Shown here one piece after another: positions 51,366 through 63,050 of a stretch of DNA of 64,000 nucleotides (positions are counted from its first letter, which is position 1; each line of letters opens with the position of its first letter). The DNA is taken from the NCBI GenBank assembly GCA_025618425.1, contig CM046832.1:70167707-70231706 (forward strand), given 5' to 3'. The position numbers and the translations under genes were made by a program. The DNA comes from Heliocidaris tuberculata. Its lineage: Eukaryota; Echinodermata; Echinoidea; Camarodonta; Echinometridae. The notes under the pieces are model-generated. The model ran no database searches and had not been told where the DNA came from. It saw only the letters and a list, made by a program, of their open reading frames with translations.

Positions 51366-51774
51366 CCCTTTCAGGACAGGAATTATTTAAGGGCTAAATT
51401 GATCACATTTTGTTCTTCAAATTGGCAACAATAATATTTTTCTGTTAGTGCTACATGGTTCTAATAAAATGTAATGTCTTTGAAAACATTATACATGGTT
51501 AGAAACTTTGTCAAAAAGTTGGAAAAATGGCCAATTTCGCTAAAAAACAATGATTTTGAATCTCTCAATGTGTTGCCAATTTAAGGATTTTAAAAGCTTA
51601 ATCTCCTTTTTTAAATTCCTGGCATCGAACACAATATGGTCATGTAACAAAAATGGACACAGTGAGTGCAAAAATTTTTGCTCTTTCTACTCATGCATCT
51701 GGTATAATTTTTAGAGCTCTTAATCAAAAGTTATTAAGCCAAACCACAAAATGTGGTCAATTGTCTTGAAAGGG
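51366..51774. mobile_element. piggyBac-type MITE
   Basis: Ends CCCTTTCAGGACA and TGTCTTGAAAGGG, flanked exactly by TTAA (51362-51365 and 51775-51778). A TTAA target with CCCT...AGGG termini is the piggyBac hallmark. 409 bp without a transposase. Confidence 0.8.
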
Positions 51775-51776
51775 TT

Positions 51777-51814
51777 AAAGTAAGGTATATAAAATAATTT
51801 ATATACCTTACTTT
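51777..51814. repeat. 38-bp palindrome beside the piggyBac-type MITE
   Basis: AAAGTAAGGTATATAAA, four-base spacer ATAA, then the exact complement. It overlaps the last bases of the right TTAA. Confidence 0.9.
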
Positions 51815-52518
51815 AAGAATATTTCTTAATCCTGTCATCTGATTGGTTGAAAGTGAAGTCATGTTTTTAATTATGTCCACAAAAATGAACTATGCCCACG
51901 GGCATAGTTAAAGTTTGCTGCGATCCCCATTGGTTTACGTGTAAAATATCACTTTGTGCAAGCCCGGATACCATAATAGCAGTGCGATTTGAGCACAGTT
52001 TGGGCACTCGGACACCTTACATCCTGCTAGGACCCCTCGGCGCTCCTCGGAGTCATGAAAGGTCCCCTTGAGCCCATAGAAACAACTATACCTCTCATAA
52101 CGGTCAATATATCTATAATAATTCCTGACGAAGATGTAAATCGAAAGCTTGACGAATAAAATAAGGGGAGAATAAAGAGCTACGACGGTGTCGTATCCAT
52201 CATTCATTTCTTTTGCTATATCCTTCCAAATGTGTCTAACATCCGCGCTTTCTTCAAAGCAAATTTCTTCCGCTAGCTACTTTAAAAATAATACAATATA
52301 TGTGATAAATATATATTCATTCATTATATTTTATGATCATTAATAGTAAGTGTTATTGTTTCTCGAAGTGGAAAGCAGCAGTCAAAACAAACTTGATTTT
52401 TTTAAACCAAAGATAATGTATCATCACAAGATTAGGCCCTATCCAATAGGCCTAAGTCTAGATTAGTCATTGCAGCGACAGATGTTTTAATGTCATGATT
52501 CACGTAGAGAGTATAGCC

Positions 52519-52791
52519 CATTAGCGTAGCTGAGGGGGGGGGGGCAGAGGGCCCCCCTGACAACTTTTCCTCAAATTTCTTTTTTTTTTTTTTTTTTTTG
52601 GTTGCTTATCTGATAACTCCCCCCCCCCACTGAGCGACTTTTTTGAGGACTGGCGAATTTTTTTTTGTCTCTACCCCCCCCCCCCCCCACTGAGCGAGTT
52701 TTGGAGCGCTGGCGAGGGAAGAAAAAAATACGGGTCTCCTTTCAAGCAGAATTTGCCCCCCCCCTTGTAAAAAATCCTAGCTACGCCACTG
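52519..52791. mobile_element. hAT MITE private to duplication copy B
   Basis: Starts CATTAGCGTAGC and ends CTAGCTACGCCACTG, flanked by exact GTATAGCC octamers (52511-52518, 52792-52799). Copy A carries one GTATAGCC at the corresponding place (about 36713-36720) and no element. G and C runs fill the interior. Confidence 0.92.
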
Positions 52792-53399
52792 GTATAGCCC
52801 GTAAAAATGGGAAACATCACTTTGAGTTTCCTCATGTAATGGTGGGCTGTGAATTTCTGCACTTTACTATGAAATTGTTAACGAATTTGAACCTCAGTCG
52901 TTTCCCATACAGAATTGATTATCGGTATTAGGCCAACAAGAAGAATTTCACGTGCTTCCTCCAAGTTCTATTTCTTTGAACGTATGAATGATTGTACAGC
53001 CTACGTGCTATATTTCTTAGAATGTTTCATATAGTCCTACAATGAATCATTGATTTGAAATTTAAACATAGTCCCACAGCATGTACAGTGAATCATTGAT
53101 TCATCAGCTTGCATGAGGAATCAAATACGATAGAATTATAAAGATTATTTTACTGTACAGTTGATATGCACATGATTTAGAGATACTTAATACGAAACAT
53201 TATTCCTCTTTTCAGTATCTATTGATACATATGAAATATACGTATATATATTCATTTCAAAGACTGTGGTACTATATTTAAATTGATTAATACCCATGTA
53301 AGCACTTTGTTTGCGGATATTTACCAAATAATGCTTCCCCCCTCTTTCTTTATCTTCCGGTGAGTTTCGGAAGCGCCGTTATAAACCTAGCTTCTCTTC

Positions 53400-54650
53400 C
53401 AGCAGCAGCCAAATACACAGATGGCATTCTGAAAACAGCCCCCAATGAAGTGATGAACTGTTGGGAGGAATATTTCTGCAAACATTTTAACACCAAATTT
53501 CCGAGGGACTAGAATGTCCTCCAATCAATAGCACATCCTCCAACCACAGTGAACCCTTAACCATAGAGGAAGTAGAGAAGGCTGTCAAAACCTTGAAAAA
53601 CAACAGAGCCTCTGGATGGGACAAAATAGCAGCTGAAACAATTAAGAAAGGTGGAAATGCAATGAATCAAATGCTGCTGAAGATCTCTTACCTGGCATGG
53701 TTGGAGGGGGAAAACCCCTGAAGACTGGAGTAAAGGCCTCATAACCCCAGTGTTTAAGAAAGGAGATAAACTGGACCCAGCCAATTACAGGGCTATTACC
53801 CTGCTATCGATTCCGGGGAATCTGTATAATGATCCCCAACAGAATCCAATGAACTATTGAATCTCACTTGATGGAGGAACAGTGGGGATTTCGCTCTTCC
53901 CGTGGCACCACTGACGCAGTGTTTGTGGTCCGTTAAATCATGGAGAAAGCAAGAGAAATATGTCTACAGCTCCATTGGAACTTTGTTGACTTCAAGGCGG
54001 CATTTGATACCATCTGGAGAGAAGCCCTGTGGAAGTGTATGATGCTATTGGAGTAGACAAGGTCATGGTGGGACTTATCCAAAGCATGTGCGAACAGACT
54101 GAATGCTCCGTCACAGTCAATGAGAACATCACCAACTGGTTCAAGTGTAACATCACCAACTGGCACAGGTGTAAGGCAAGGATGCCTCCTGTCCCCCAGC
54201 CTTTTCAACTTATTCTTAGAATTTGTTATGAAAGATATCAGGAATCTAGATGGTGGAATCCAGACGGGGGATGTACACATAAATAACATCAGGTATGCTG
54301 ATGACACTACACTGATGGACCTTGTTTTTGAGAAATTACAAGAAACCACAACCCAACTAGAAAAGTCATGTAGTCGATAGGGAATGAAGATCAACCCTTC
54401 GAAATGTAAAGTTATGCCATCAGACGAACGTGATATAACTATCGATAACAATGTAGTCGACAAAGTAGATGAATTTGTATTCCTTGGCAGTAGCGTCCCT
54501 TCAGTCGACACTGCTGATGTGAAAAGACGGACCAGGCTGGCGGCCTGGGCTTTCGGCAGACTGCGATTTGGAGTAACCAAGACATCTCAAGGTCACTTAA
54601 GATAAGGATCTACAAAGCCCTAATCCTTCCTGTTGCCTGTTGAATAAAAT
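53400..54650 (+). pseudogene. Decayed non-LTR reverse transcriptase fragment
   Basis: Frames joined by frameshifts show a LINE-type reverse transcriptase. Visible pieces are [49 protein letters not shown], a DFKAAFDT palm motif, VRQGCLLSPSLFNL, and the catalytic IRYADDTTLMD. These run in the canonical order and are followed by a GMKINPSKCKVM connection. Stops and shifts occur at about 53512, 53722, 53937, 54040 and 54379, and a 24-bp direct duplication lies near 54123-54170. It is truncated at both ends, has no endonuclease domain, and sits in the copy B intron where similarity to copy A breaks off. It cannot be active. Confidence 0.88.
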
Positions 54651-54802
54651 CGGAAATATCGGGACATTCAAATCATATCTTTTGCATTTTAATTGCACTT
54701 TGAGGAGGAATTCTCACTACTATAACAGTCTTTCCTATATAAATTTTATCAACTTTATCAATAGCTGCTTGATATAAAAATTAGTATTATGAAAGACAGA
54801 AG

Positions 54803-55780
54803 CAGGGGCGTCGATCCTGGGGGGCAGGGGGGCAGTTGCCCCCCAAGAACATATTGGAGGGGCAAACATATCATTTTGCCCCCCGCCCCAATAAGTCCTG
54901 AGGTGTAAAATAAAATAAGGAAAGATGATGCAAAACTTGGGAAATGAAACCTTCCAAACAATAAAATACTAAAGATATTACAGGATCAGACCTGATCAGA
55001 CCTCAATTTCGCCGCGCGCTACGCACGCAAATTCTCTAATTTTCCTTGCTTCATGATTAAAATTCAAATTTGTGTTGTGACATCATCTTTATCAATGCTA
55101 TGATGATTGAATTGAGTGCAAAAGGAACATCGTTACGGAAGGCCAGCGTTTTTTAAAAACCTTTTTAAAGTCACGGCACCCTTTTAAGAAATAGAAATTT
55201 TCGTGTCACTCCAATCCAGTGGCGTATCTGGAACTTGGCATCGTGGGTTGGGGAAAACATCTGAGCTGATGGTGATCCGTGTAATGCAGCAAGAAAATCA
55301 CTTTCTTGGCCCTTCTTTTGAATTTCAGTTTTAGGGCAGATGCATTATTCAGTTATTTGTAATACATGAATAATTGGTTTGTATATGCATGTTTGAGGAT
55401 TTTTCAGACTGATCTCAATTTACGTATGAGGAGATACCGTACGTAAACCCATTTTTCCTTTCTCTTTATTTTCAAAGATTGGCTTCATACAGTCACCTAT
55501 ACAAAATAACCAACTAATTACCATTTTGTGAGGTCTCATGGCTGCTGAGCAGAAATTTTTGAGAAGATGTTTATAATTTGTGAGTTTTTAATCAATTTGA
55601 TGAATAATTTACCTCTAATAGTTTCCTCACCTAGCTGACATAATTTTATTTCTTGGTTAAAAGTTATTCAAAAATATATTTTCCATATAACTAAATTTCT
55701 CTCACAGCACCCCGGTTGAAAAACGTTGCGATAGGCTGTCTTGCCCCCTCTCCCATCTGAAAAACGGATCGACGCCCCTG
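54803..55780. mobile_element. hAT-like element, 978 bp
   Basis: Ends CAGGGGCGTCGATCC and GGATCGACGCCCCTG are perfect 15-bp inverted repeats. The flanking octamers do not match, so the target-site duplication is lost or the ends come from separate copies. There is no transposase frame inside. The same end sequence occurs at 39911 and, in part, at 58590. Confidence 0.65.
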
Positions 55781-56029
55781 ATAGAGAGAGAAATGATAGG
55801 ATATAAAAGGTATAACATAAGGAAGGATAGAAAGAGAAAAATGATAGAAGGATAAAGATTAATGTGGGGGAGAAAATGATAAAAGAAAACAAAGAATATC
55901 ATAACGAGAGGAAGGATGGAAAGATAATTGATAGAAGGATAAAAGCAAGGAATAACATAACAAGAGATAGAGAGAGAAATGATACAGGGATAAGTATAAA
56001 CATGAGGAAAGGTGGAAGAGAAGATGATA

Positions 56030-56385
56030 ATAATAATAATGGCCACTTATATATAGCGTTCATAACCCGGTTATAGCCGAGCCGCCAAAGTAGTTATCAA
56101 GCATATCAGGTACCCATTTACACCTGGGTGGAGCAGGGGCGGATCCAGGATTTTGTAAAAGAGGGGGCACAGAACCGGAAAAGCACACATTTAAGGGGGC
56201 ATTTTTTTTTTCATTGTGTACTTAAGGTATGCCAGTTGGGTTTCAAAAGACGGGGCATGCACGGGCCGGTGTTCCCCCTATGTATATCCGCCACTGGGGT
56301 GGAGAGTGTTTTGCCAGAGGACGTTAGTAGCGTGGAGGGATTTGAATCCTGTACCTTGTGCTCTGCACGAAAGTGAAGATGAAAG
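56030..56385 (+). repeat. Dispersed repeat (SINE-like), MITE-interrupted
   Basis: AATAATGGCCACTTATATATAG, GAGCCGCCAAAG, CAGGTACCCATTTACACCTG and GGATTTGAATCC recall a widespread invertebrate/fish repeat with these phrases. It is split by the hAT MITE at 56134-56296 and ends in poly-A. Confidence 0.5.
56134..56296. mobile_element. hAT MITE with 8-bp TSD
   Basis: Starts CAGGGGCGGATCCAGG and ends TATATCCGCCACTG, flanked by exact GGGTGGAG octamers (56126-56133, 56297-56304). Inserted in another repeat. Confidence 0.9.
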
Positions 56386-56863
56386 CAAAAAAAAAAAAAA
56401 AAAAAAAAAAATAGGATAAAAAGAATAAATGTAAAGAGTAACATAAGGAAACAGGGAAGACAAGATGATAAAAAGAATCAAAGAATAACATAATGAAAGG
56501 AAAGGTGGAAAGAAAAAAAAATATAGAAGAATAAAAAAAGAGAATAGCACTACTACACTTTTTTTCTCTTTTTTTTTTTTTGCTCCTACATAAGAATCCT
56601 GAAAAATGTTCGAATATTTCTACCCACTTGTACCCAGCTAGCCGCGCTGCGACGCGCCGCGACCTGACTGTTTAGTAAAAGCCCTATGACTTTAATTAAT
56701 GTGAATGTATATACTAAATAGGCCCCAACCGCGTGATTGAATCTTGTTTATAAGCTTTTACTTCGTTAAGCCCTTGAATATTTAACTTAATTAATAATGT
56801 TCAGTTTAAAAACAAAACTGTATATCGTATTTTGATATTGTTTTATTTTACTTTCATTAACAG

Positions 56864-57072
56864 CCTGTGAGGGTATTAGGTTGCCATCTCGGGGAGGCCA
56901 GTGCTCAGGTGATCTTATCTATACGACTTGCGGTGGATGTCAGCAAGTATGTGGCCAATCAAAGCCATTTTGCTCACAGGTATGCCGTATAGGATGCCAG
57001 TGTCCCCCCGGTCTGTTCCTTCGTTCCAAAGGAAGCAATGTGTGCGTGGAACAATCACTGTGCCCCAATTAA
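56864..57072 (+). CDS. TIL-domain secreted inhibitor B, exon 2
   Basis: Completes an 89-residue secreted protein with one ten-cysteine TIL domain (Cys 34, 43, 46, 50, 57, 61, 65, 67, 81, 87). It shares CSGDLIY and TCGGCQQVCG with gene A. Between Cys5 and Cys6 the loop is CSQVC, so the inferred P1 residue is Gln59 instead of Arg. Trypsin inhibition would then be unlikely and another protease, or another role, is possible. The pre-domain linker is shorter and less basic than in A. The protein stops at CPN-TAA. A 14-bp segment present here but not in A carries the stop, and the sequence matching A's last codons follows as untranslated DNA (to about 57101). Intact frame, cysteines and splice sites argue for a working gene. 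Confidence 0.88.
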
Positions 57073-57263
57073 ATGCACTCAACGCCAACATCACGGAATA
57101 GACCGTGACCGATGATCACCTGTGGAGAGAGTAAGCATGGCGATCTTCACTGTCGACATCAACGTTGGCATCAACAACACTTGTTATAGAGTAGAGTGCA
57201 ACGAAGAGTGACTTGTATAATAATCATGTACTGCAGATTTGGAGCATCGTAATCATTGCTTCT

Positions 57264-57526
57264 CAGGGGCGGCGCCAGGGTATTTAAATAGGGGGGGGGC
57301 CGGGGGGCAAAATGACGCGTATAGCAACGTTGCACGTCGAGGGTCTTGAAATAACAAATAGGACTATAACAGTTATGTCATAATTGCATGGCCTAGCCTT
57401 CTCTTCTCCATTTCCCCTTCTCTTTCTCCTTTTCCCCCCTTTCTTCCTCTTTTTTTTTTTGTTTTTGCTCGCTTGAAAAATGATAGGGGGGCGCCCGCCC
57501 CCTGCCCCCCTGTAGCACCGCCCCTG
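57264..57526. mobile_element. hAT MITE private to duplication copy B
   Basis: Starts CAGGGGCGGCGCCAGGG and ends TGTAGCACCGCCCCTG, flanked by exact TTGCTTCT octamers (57256-57263, 57527-57534). The matching place in copy A (about 39520-39535) has no element. Confidence 0.93.
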
Positions 57527-59239
57527 TTGCTTCTTATAACTTGCATGTAGACTGTACTAGTAATGCTCACGGGCGTTGCCAGAATTGTGATGGCAGGCGG
57601 GCCGGGGCAAAGTTTCTCGCTACGCCCCTGCTTAATGTTCTTTTCTTACATGCACACAAAATCGCATTATGATGTTTTTTCAACAAATGAAATATTTTCA
57701 AGTTTTATGTCAATATCATTTTCGTTATATGTATCTAAGTTATAAATTATGACTGTACATGTATATCTATTTAGGTCACTTTGTGCAATCTCAAAAAAGT
57801 AAACTTTGGTCACTGTTTTTGCTCTTACTCTTTATTTTGTTTGTAAAAGGGAGTTATTCGTCAACTTATCAAAACGAATTATGTAGTATTTAGAATGAGT
57901 TTGAAATCAAGACAGCCTAACGTAACGATGGAATATACGTTTCAATTCTCGGAAATAATATTGCTATGATGATTACAGTTACATGATTATATATTTAGTT
58001 AAAATTACAATATGTCACAACACAAATTTGAATTTCAATCATTTTATTCAACATTTTCTATTTTTATCAAGAGTGCATTCATGTGACAAAAATGTTTTGC
58101 TATGATGTATAGTCATACCGGCTAAAAAAGGTTCAAAAGTTTCAGACATCGATTGTACGCCAGGCGTAGTACGCCTATATCATGCCAAATTATTGTTACG
58201 CACATGATGGATAAGGTGCCATGCATGCATGATGACCGCCTATGTACCCACGTAACTTGTAAGGTAATTTGAACTTGAATAAAGTAAACATATCGATATC
58301 ATGAACAGAAAATGGAATTAAATATCACATGGAAAACGACAAAATGATGGGAAAATATGTCTTACATTTAGCAGCAAATTGAGGAGAGAAGATATAACAC
58401 AAAATAATAGGAAAAACACTAATAAAAGATGAAAAAAGTAGAGAGATAGAGAGAGAAAAAAAACTGAATAATTACGAAAATTCAAACTTTATACATTCAA
58501 TTATATATGTTCAGAACGTTTTTTTAATGACGTCATTTCAAATGAAGGTATACAGTACCCTTCATGATTTTTTAACGCCTGCCCCTCCCCCAGGATCGAC
58601 GCTCCTGTCTATATCGTTCTGTCATATCCATGATAATACCATATAGTACGGATATAGACCAATATTCAAGCGTTCATTTTAAAAAACAATAACTTTGGCG
58701 TTGAAATGATACTAAATGATTGGGTAAATACATTTCTAATATTGTTTTCTTGAGATATATTGTTTTTATTGAAATGCTATATGTAGCACATTAAAGGCCT
58801 ATATAAACTGCGCGTATCAATTCCAACATTTCATTAATAAAGGGAAATTATTTCTTTGACATATTGGATTTTGTGTTTAATAATTATGTCCGAGTATTAT
58901 TTACCATGTTTAAAATCCTATTAGATTGTTGTACTAGTGCAGTAATCTGTACTTGGGCTATTTCAACTGTAGCATGTACATATTGGTCTTATGTCCGCAA
59001 TACCTGTGATGTTTTCCTGATATGCCAGTGAACTTGCTAACACTAATCGAGTATACCAAATTCAATCAAAAATCATATCTGAACAATTATGTTCGGAAGT
59101 GTTTTTTTTTCCCCCCTTTCCAAGTTTCTCCCTGTCTCCCTGTCCCTCTGTCTCTCTGTCTCTCTGTCTGCACACGCGCACACACGCCCACACATACACA
59201 CTTTATAATAAAAAAAGAAGAGTTTTCAATAACCAGTTG

Positions 59240-59462
59240 CAGTGGCGTAGCGTGAGTCAAGCCATTGAGGAGGCACCGGTTTTACTTGGAAAATTCAATC
59301 CGAATTTATGAGACTACTGATTAGAGAGAGGATGCGAGAAGGTGTCCTATATCGTCTTCTTTTCTCGCCCTTTCCCCTTCTCCCTCCCCAGTTTTCTTCC
59401 CCCCCCCCCGCCATACAATTTGGGAGATACGTGCCCCCATGCCCCCTGTAGCTACGCCACTG
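59240..59462. mobile_element. hAT MITE shared by both duplication copies (copy B)
   Basis: Starts CAGTGGCGTAGCGTGAG and ends GTAGCTACGCCACTG, flanked by exact ACCAGTTG octamers (59232-59239, 59463-59470). Same insertion as 42015-42228, with better preserved ends. Confidence 0.92.
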
Positions 59463-59563
59463 ACCAGTTGTGTCGGCATATCATATATCTTGTCGGTATT
59501 TTCCAAGTTTGTCGGGTTTAGGAGAGAACAGGGAGACCGGTGGCAGAGAGAAAAGAAGAGAGA

Positions 59564-59644
59564 ATGAAAAAGAGAGAAAGAGAGAGAGAGAGAGAGAGAC
59601 GGGGCCGGGGGGGGGGGGGGGGGGGGGGAGAGAGAGAGAGACGG

Positions 59645-59679
<35 letters not shown>

Positions 59680-59694
59680 GGGGGGGGGGAGAAA
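59564..59694. repeat. (GA)n microsatellite with G runs
   Basis: Purine tract with two long G blocks; similarity to copy A ends in it. Confidence 0.92.
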
Positions 59695-59759
59695 GGGTGA
59701 AATGAAGAATACACAAATTAATTCTCTCATTGATTTTTTGTTTATTTTTTGTTTTTGAT

Positions 59760-60407
59760 TGCATAAATCCAATATTATTAAATAATAATAAACTATTCTT
59801 GTATAGCGCATAACACATTACGTAAGAATGTCTCTATGCGCTTTAGGAAGAAAAAAAAAAGAGAAATTACTGAGTTCCTTTATCTGCTTAACAATTGGAA
59901 TAAGTATATTTTAAGGGCAGACTTAAACGTATCTATGGTATTAATGTTTCTAAGAGAGTCGGGAAGGCTATTCCATAAAACCGGGGCAGCATGTGCAAAT
60001 GAACGTTCACCATATGTCTTGGTATGAACAGGAGAAACAATAAATAAATTCTTCTTACGTGATCGGAGATTTCTTGTTGGTGTGTATGTATAGTGAGTAA
60101 GTCATTTCAATTCAATTCAATTCAATTTCGGTTTTATTAAAAAGACTCAGCAAAAAGTCCGAAGACTAACAGTGTGAGTTTACAATTTAAAAAAAACATA
60201 TAAATATAAATATAAGTACTAAGGTGAAAAAAAATCACAGACAAGATAAGTAATTTATACATATTAAAACTATTCAACTTCGTAAAAAAGAAAATATACA
60301 TTACAAGGGCGGATCCAGGTTTTAAAAAAAGGGGGGGGGTCCAAAGGGTGAGAAGTTATCATTCTGGCAAACGCAAGCGCCGAAGGCGCTAAGCGCCTCT
60401 ATAGGCA

Positions 60408-60438
<31 letters not shown>

Positions 60439-61493
60439 TGCCTGTTTGACTATTTTAATGTTGAAATATAGTTGGGCGCGCAGAGCGCGCCACAAAAATT
60501 TGATAATACGAGCCTGAAAATGTCTTAGTTTGTACTGAAATTACATTTAATCTATTAATATTACATGGAATTATTGTTTATTTGAGATGGAAAATATATA
60601 TATAATGATTGCAAATTTCCATCTTTTATCAAAAAGTGCGGGTATATTTGTACAGGCCACCCCCCCCCCCCCCCCGTACATCAGAACTGGGATGGGGGTT
60701 AATGCATACCCCCATCCCCTCCGGGATTTGCGCCATTGGACTGTATTAATATATATATGTATATATATATTTTTTAAAAGTTTTCCCAGATTTTCCAGTC
60801 TGCATTGCTGTGCAGGACCTCAGATGGCATGTGGCATCAACACAAACAGTCCAGTAAGACAAATAAGAATAAAATCTGGAGATTTATTACTTGAGATTGG
60901 TTCTTCAATGTTGAAGTACTATGTTGATAACCTAGGAATTGGGTGTGCGCATGCTGTACAAACACACTTAGTAAATTTTAGTGATACATGTACACATTTT
61001 ACAGCAATGAAGAATTATTCACTAAATATCATCTATATTATCTCCTCCCATCCCTGAGATAACAATTCGCAAGTGTTTACATCATCACGAGTTATAAATC
61101 ACAAATCACAAAAGAACACAAAAAAGGGAAAGTTCCTTAGATTCAGGAGTTCACAATCAAGGCCGATCAACAACAGTACCAATACCAGTTTTGCTGAAAA
61201 TTCACAGGATTTAACAATCAACCACAGCATCTACTCATTAGGCAAAATAAATAAGTTTTGTATCACAAAACTAGTCATGGTGCAATGTATCAGATTCAAG
61301 CGTTCCCAATCAACAACAAGAAAAAATATATCAAAAGTCCTCGGCGAAAACAAACCTCCTCCCCCCCCCCCCCGAGCACCTGTCATTACCTTTGAATTTC
61401 GTGACTTTGACCTTTTGTGTGACTTTAAGTCTTGACCTTCACAACTTTAACCTTTATATGGACACATGAAGTTCACTTCTTGCGATGTACAAC
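59760..61493. other. No gene seen; LINE-tail-like and microsatellite DNA
   Basis: 59775-60060 (TATAGCGCATAACACATTAC, ATGCGCTTTAGG and a readable FLRESGRLFH segment) looks like a widespread antisense LINE/SINE 3' region; low confidence. An AATTC tandem lies at about 60107-60130, TA tracts at about 60409-60431, and C runs at about 60660 and 61362. The 156-codon frame at 60587-61057 has no domain. Confidence 0.4.
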
Positions 61494-62886
61494 CATAGGG
61501 TAGGTGTAGGGAATACCAGACCCTTAAGCACGTTTGCATAATTTGCATAAACATGAACACAGACACACACTAGTAAGGTTTACCAATGCTTTCAGCAACT
61601 CTTTTTATTTCTCAGGGTACCGAAATAATGACAAAAATTTGTTTACCTAATGAAATAATCTCCTTAATGACGTCATAGGTAAATGGTCCATTATTCCCTA
61701 TACCCATGAAAGTAATACGAGACCGCTACATTTTCAACCGAAATCTCAAATATTTGTTGAGGAAAATGATATTTCGTTGGAAATGTAAATACCAATAAAG
61801 AATTGTTTTTTGGAGAGTATGTTTTGGTTTCATCAAAATCTGTTGCAATTTTAACCAAAAATTTTATAGCATTTATCATCGGATAAATTTAATTACCATT
61901 TAAACGGCATTCAACATGTTCAATGTGCCGTTACTTTTGCCTCCGGCAACTTTACATTTTGTTGTTGATGATTTTAAGTACATCAATACTGAACAATTGA
62001 CAATGATAATTTTAAAGATTACAGAGAGTTGTAAAATGACATTGAAATACGTCTTAAAAAGAAAGATGTAAAATGACGTTAAAACAACTTAACACATCCA
62101 ACCAAACTCTAGTAATCTCATAATGCAGTGCAAAAAGGTGAAAATTTTCTTCATGCGGGTTTGAATTTGTTGAAATTTACTGTTGTTTAATGTTTAATTT
62201 GATTAGATGAAATAACAGGATGCATGTAATTTCATGATGAGTCAAAAATTTCCATTTCATGACCTTAAGGCTTTTAAAATTTCAGATCTAAATTCAGCGT
62301 GTACCAACAAATATTGCTTAATTGCCTGGATATTTCTTTATCGCCAATATTCTGAATATTATTTGATATTTTCTTTCAGTTTCATAAACATAAAAAACCC
62401 CTAGCAGTAAGCTTACACAAATTATCAATACACAGTGCACACATTAATTATGCATAACATTAGTCGCCGTATTGGTGGTCTTGTATTACCTACACAAATT
62501 GATTGGATGTCCTCATTGAGGTTCACTCTACGCACTCTACACTGTGCACAATGGTCAATTGACCAGTACAATAGTTCACCAACTTCATAATAATGTTATT
62601 AATACCATTTTTATAGCACACCTCTTTATAAGTTTAACACACCACTACGTTCCTTGAAAAACCAGTATTTATATCTACCGAAATTTTGAGCACGACAAAC
62701 TCTTATCTTAGGAGATTGGTGAATATGGACTTGTTGATGAAAAGTTTACTGACAAAGTAAGCAGAAATGGTAACAGTGTACCTATATGGCGCTAGAGCAA
62801 TATTTTATTCCAAAGCCAGGGCAGACAGGACAGTTTTCTTCTGATGGTCCTGTATTACGGTCTTGTATTCCCTACACCTACCCTAT
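61494..62886. mobile_element. 1.39-kb TIR element, class unknown
   Basis: Begins CATAGGGTAGGTGTAGGGAA (then TACCAGACC) and ends with the complement (GGTCTTGTA, then TTCCCTACACCTACCCTATG). The arms are about 28 bp with one mismatch. TA could be the target duplication if the true ends are GGGTAGG...CCTACCC. The interior has related GGTCTTGTATTACCTACAC at about 62480 and no transposase frame. Confidence 0.7.
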
Positions 62887-63050
62887 GTCAAAATCATACT
62901 TTGTTGGTGATGACCTTGACCTTGAACAAGAGTGACAAAGATTGTCAAAAATAATCACTTATTCCTATCATCATAAACAGATCCAGTCACTGCAGAGCCC
63001 ACCCTAACTGCGACAGCCGCCGCACGCAGTGCGGCGCCCACCCGTGAGTT

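Larger units (their letters stand above)
47325..56863 (+). other. Intron of TIL gene B, enlarged by insertions
   Basis: 9.5-kb phase-1 intron, nearly three times that of gene A. It contains LINE tails, foldback and piggyBac-like MITEs, hAT elements, a decayed reverse transcriptase and palindromes, listed separately. The acceptor is CTTTCATTAACAG. Confidence 0.75.
47118..59690 (+). repeat. Segmental duplication, copy B
   Basis: Second copy of the TIL gene block, in the same orientation as copy A and about 4.5 kb downstream of it. It is 12.6 kb instead of 7.0 kb because of about 4.6 kb inserted at 47526-52110 and about 3.3 kb at 53400-56690. Similarity ends in the GA tract at about 59564-59694. 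Confidence 0.9.
57073..59700 (+). other. 3' flank of TIL gene B within the duplication
   Basis: Collinear with 39370-42560, including a shared short segment ending CTACGCCCCTG (about 57567-57632). It holds two hAT MITEs and the terminal GA tract. AATAAA occurs at about 58277, too far from the stop to assign with confidence. Confidence 0.5.

Noticed and set aside
53933..54580. 215-codon minus-strand frame
   Set aside because: Antisense of the decayed reverse transcriptase, whose motifs are on the plus strand.
54803..55780. Exact 8-bp target duplication for this hAT-like element
   Set aside because: Flanking octamers GACAGAAG and ATAGAGAG do not match; only the inverted ends support the call.
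60587..61057. 156-codon open frame with a Cys-containing stretch
   Set aside because: Starts in AT-rich repeats, crosses a C-run, and shows no domain or splice support.
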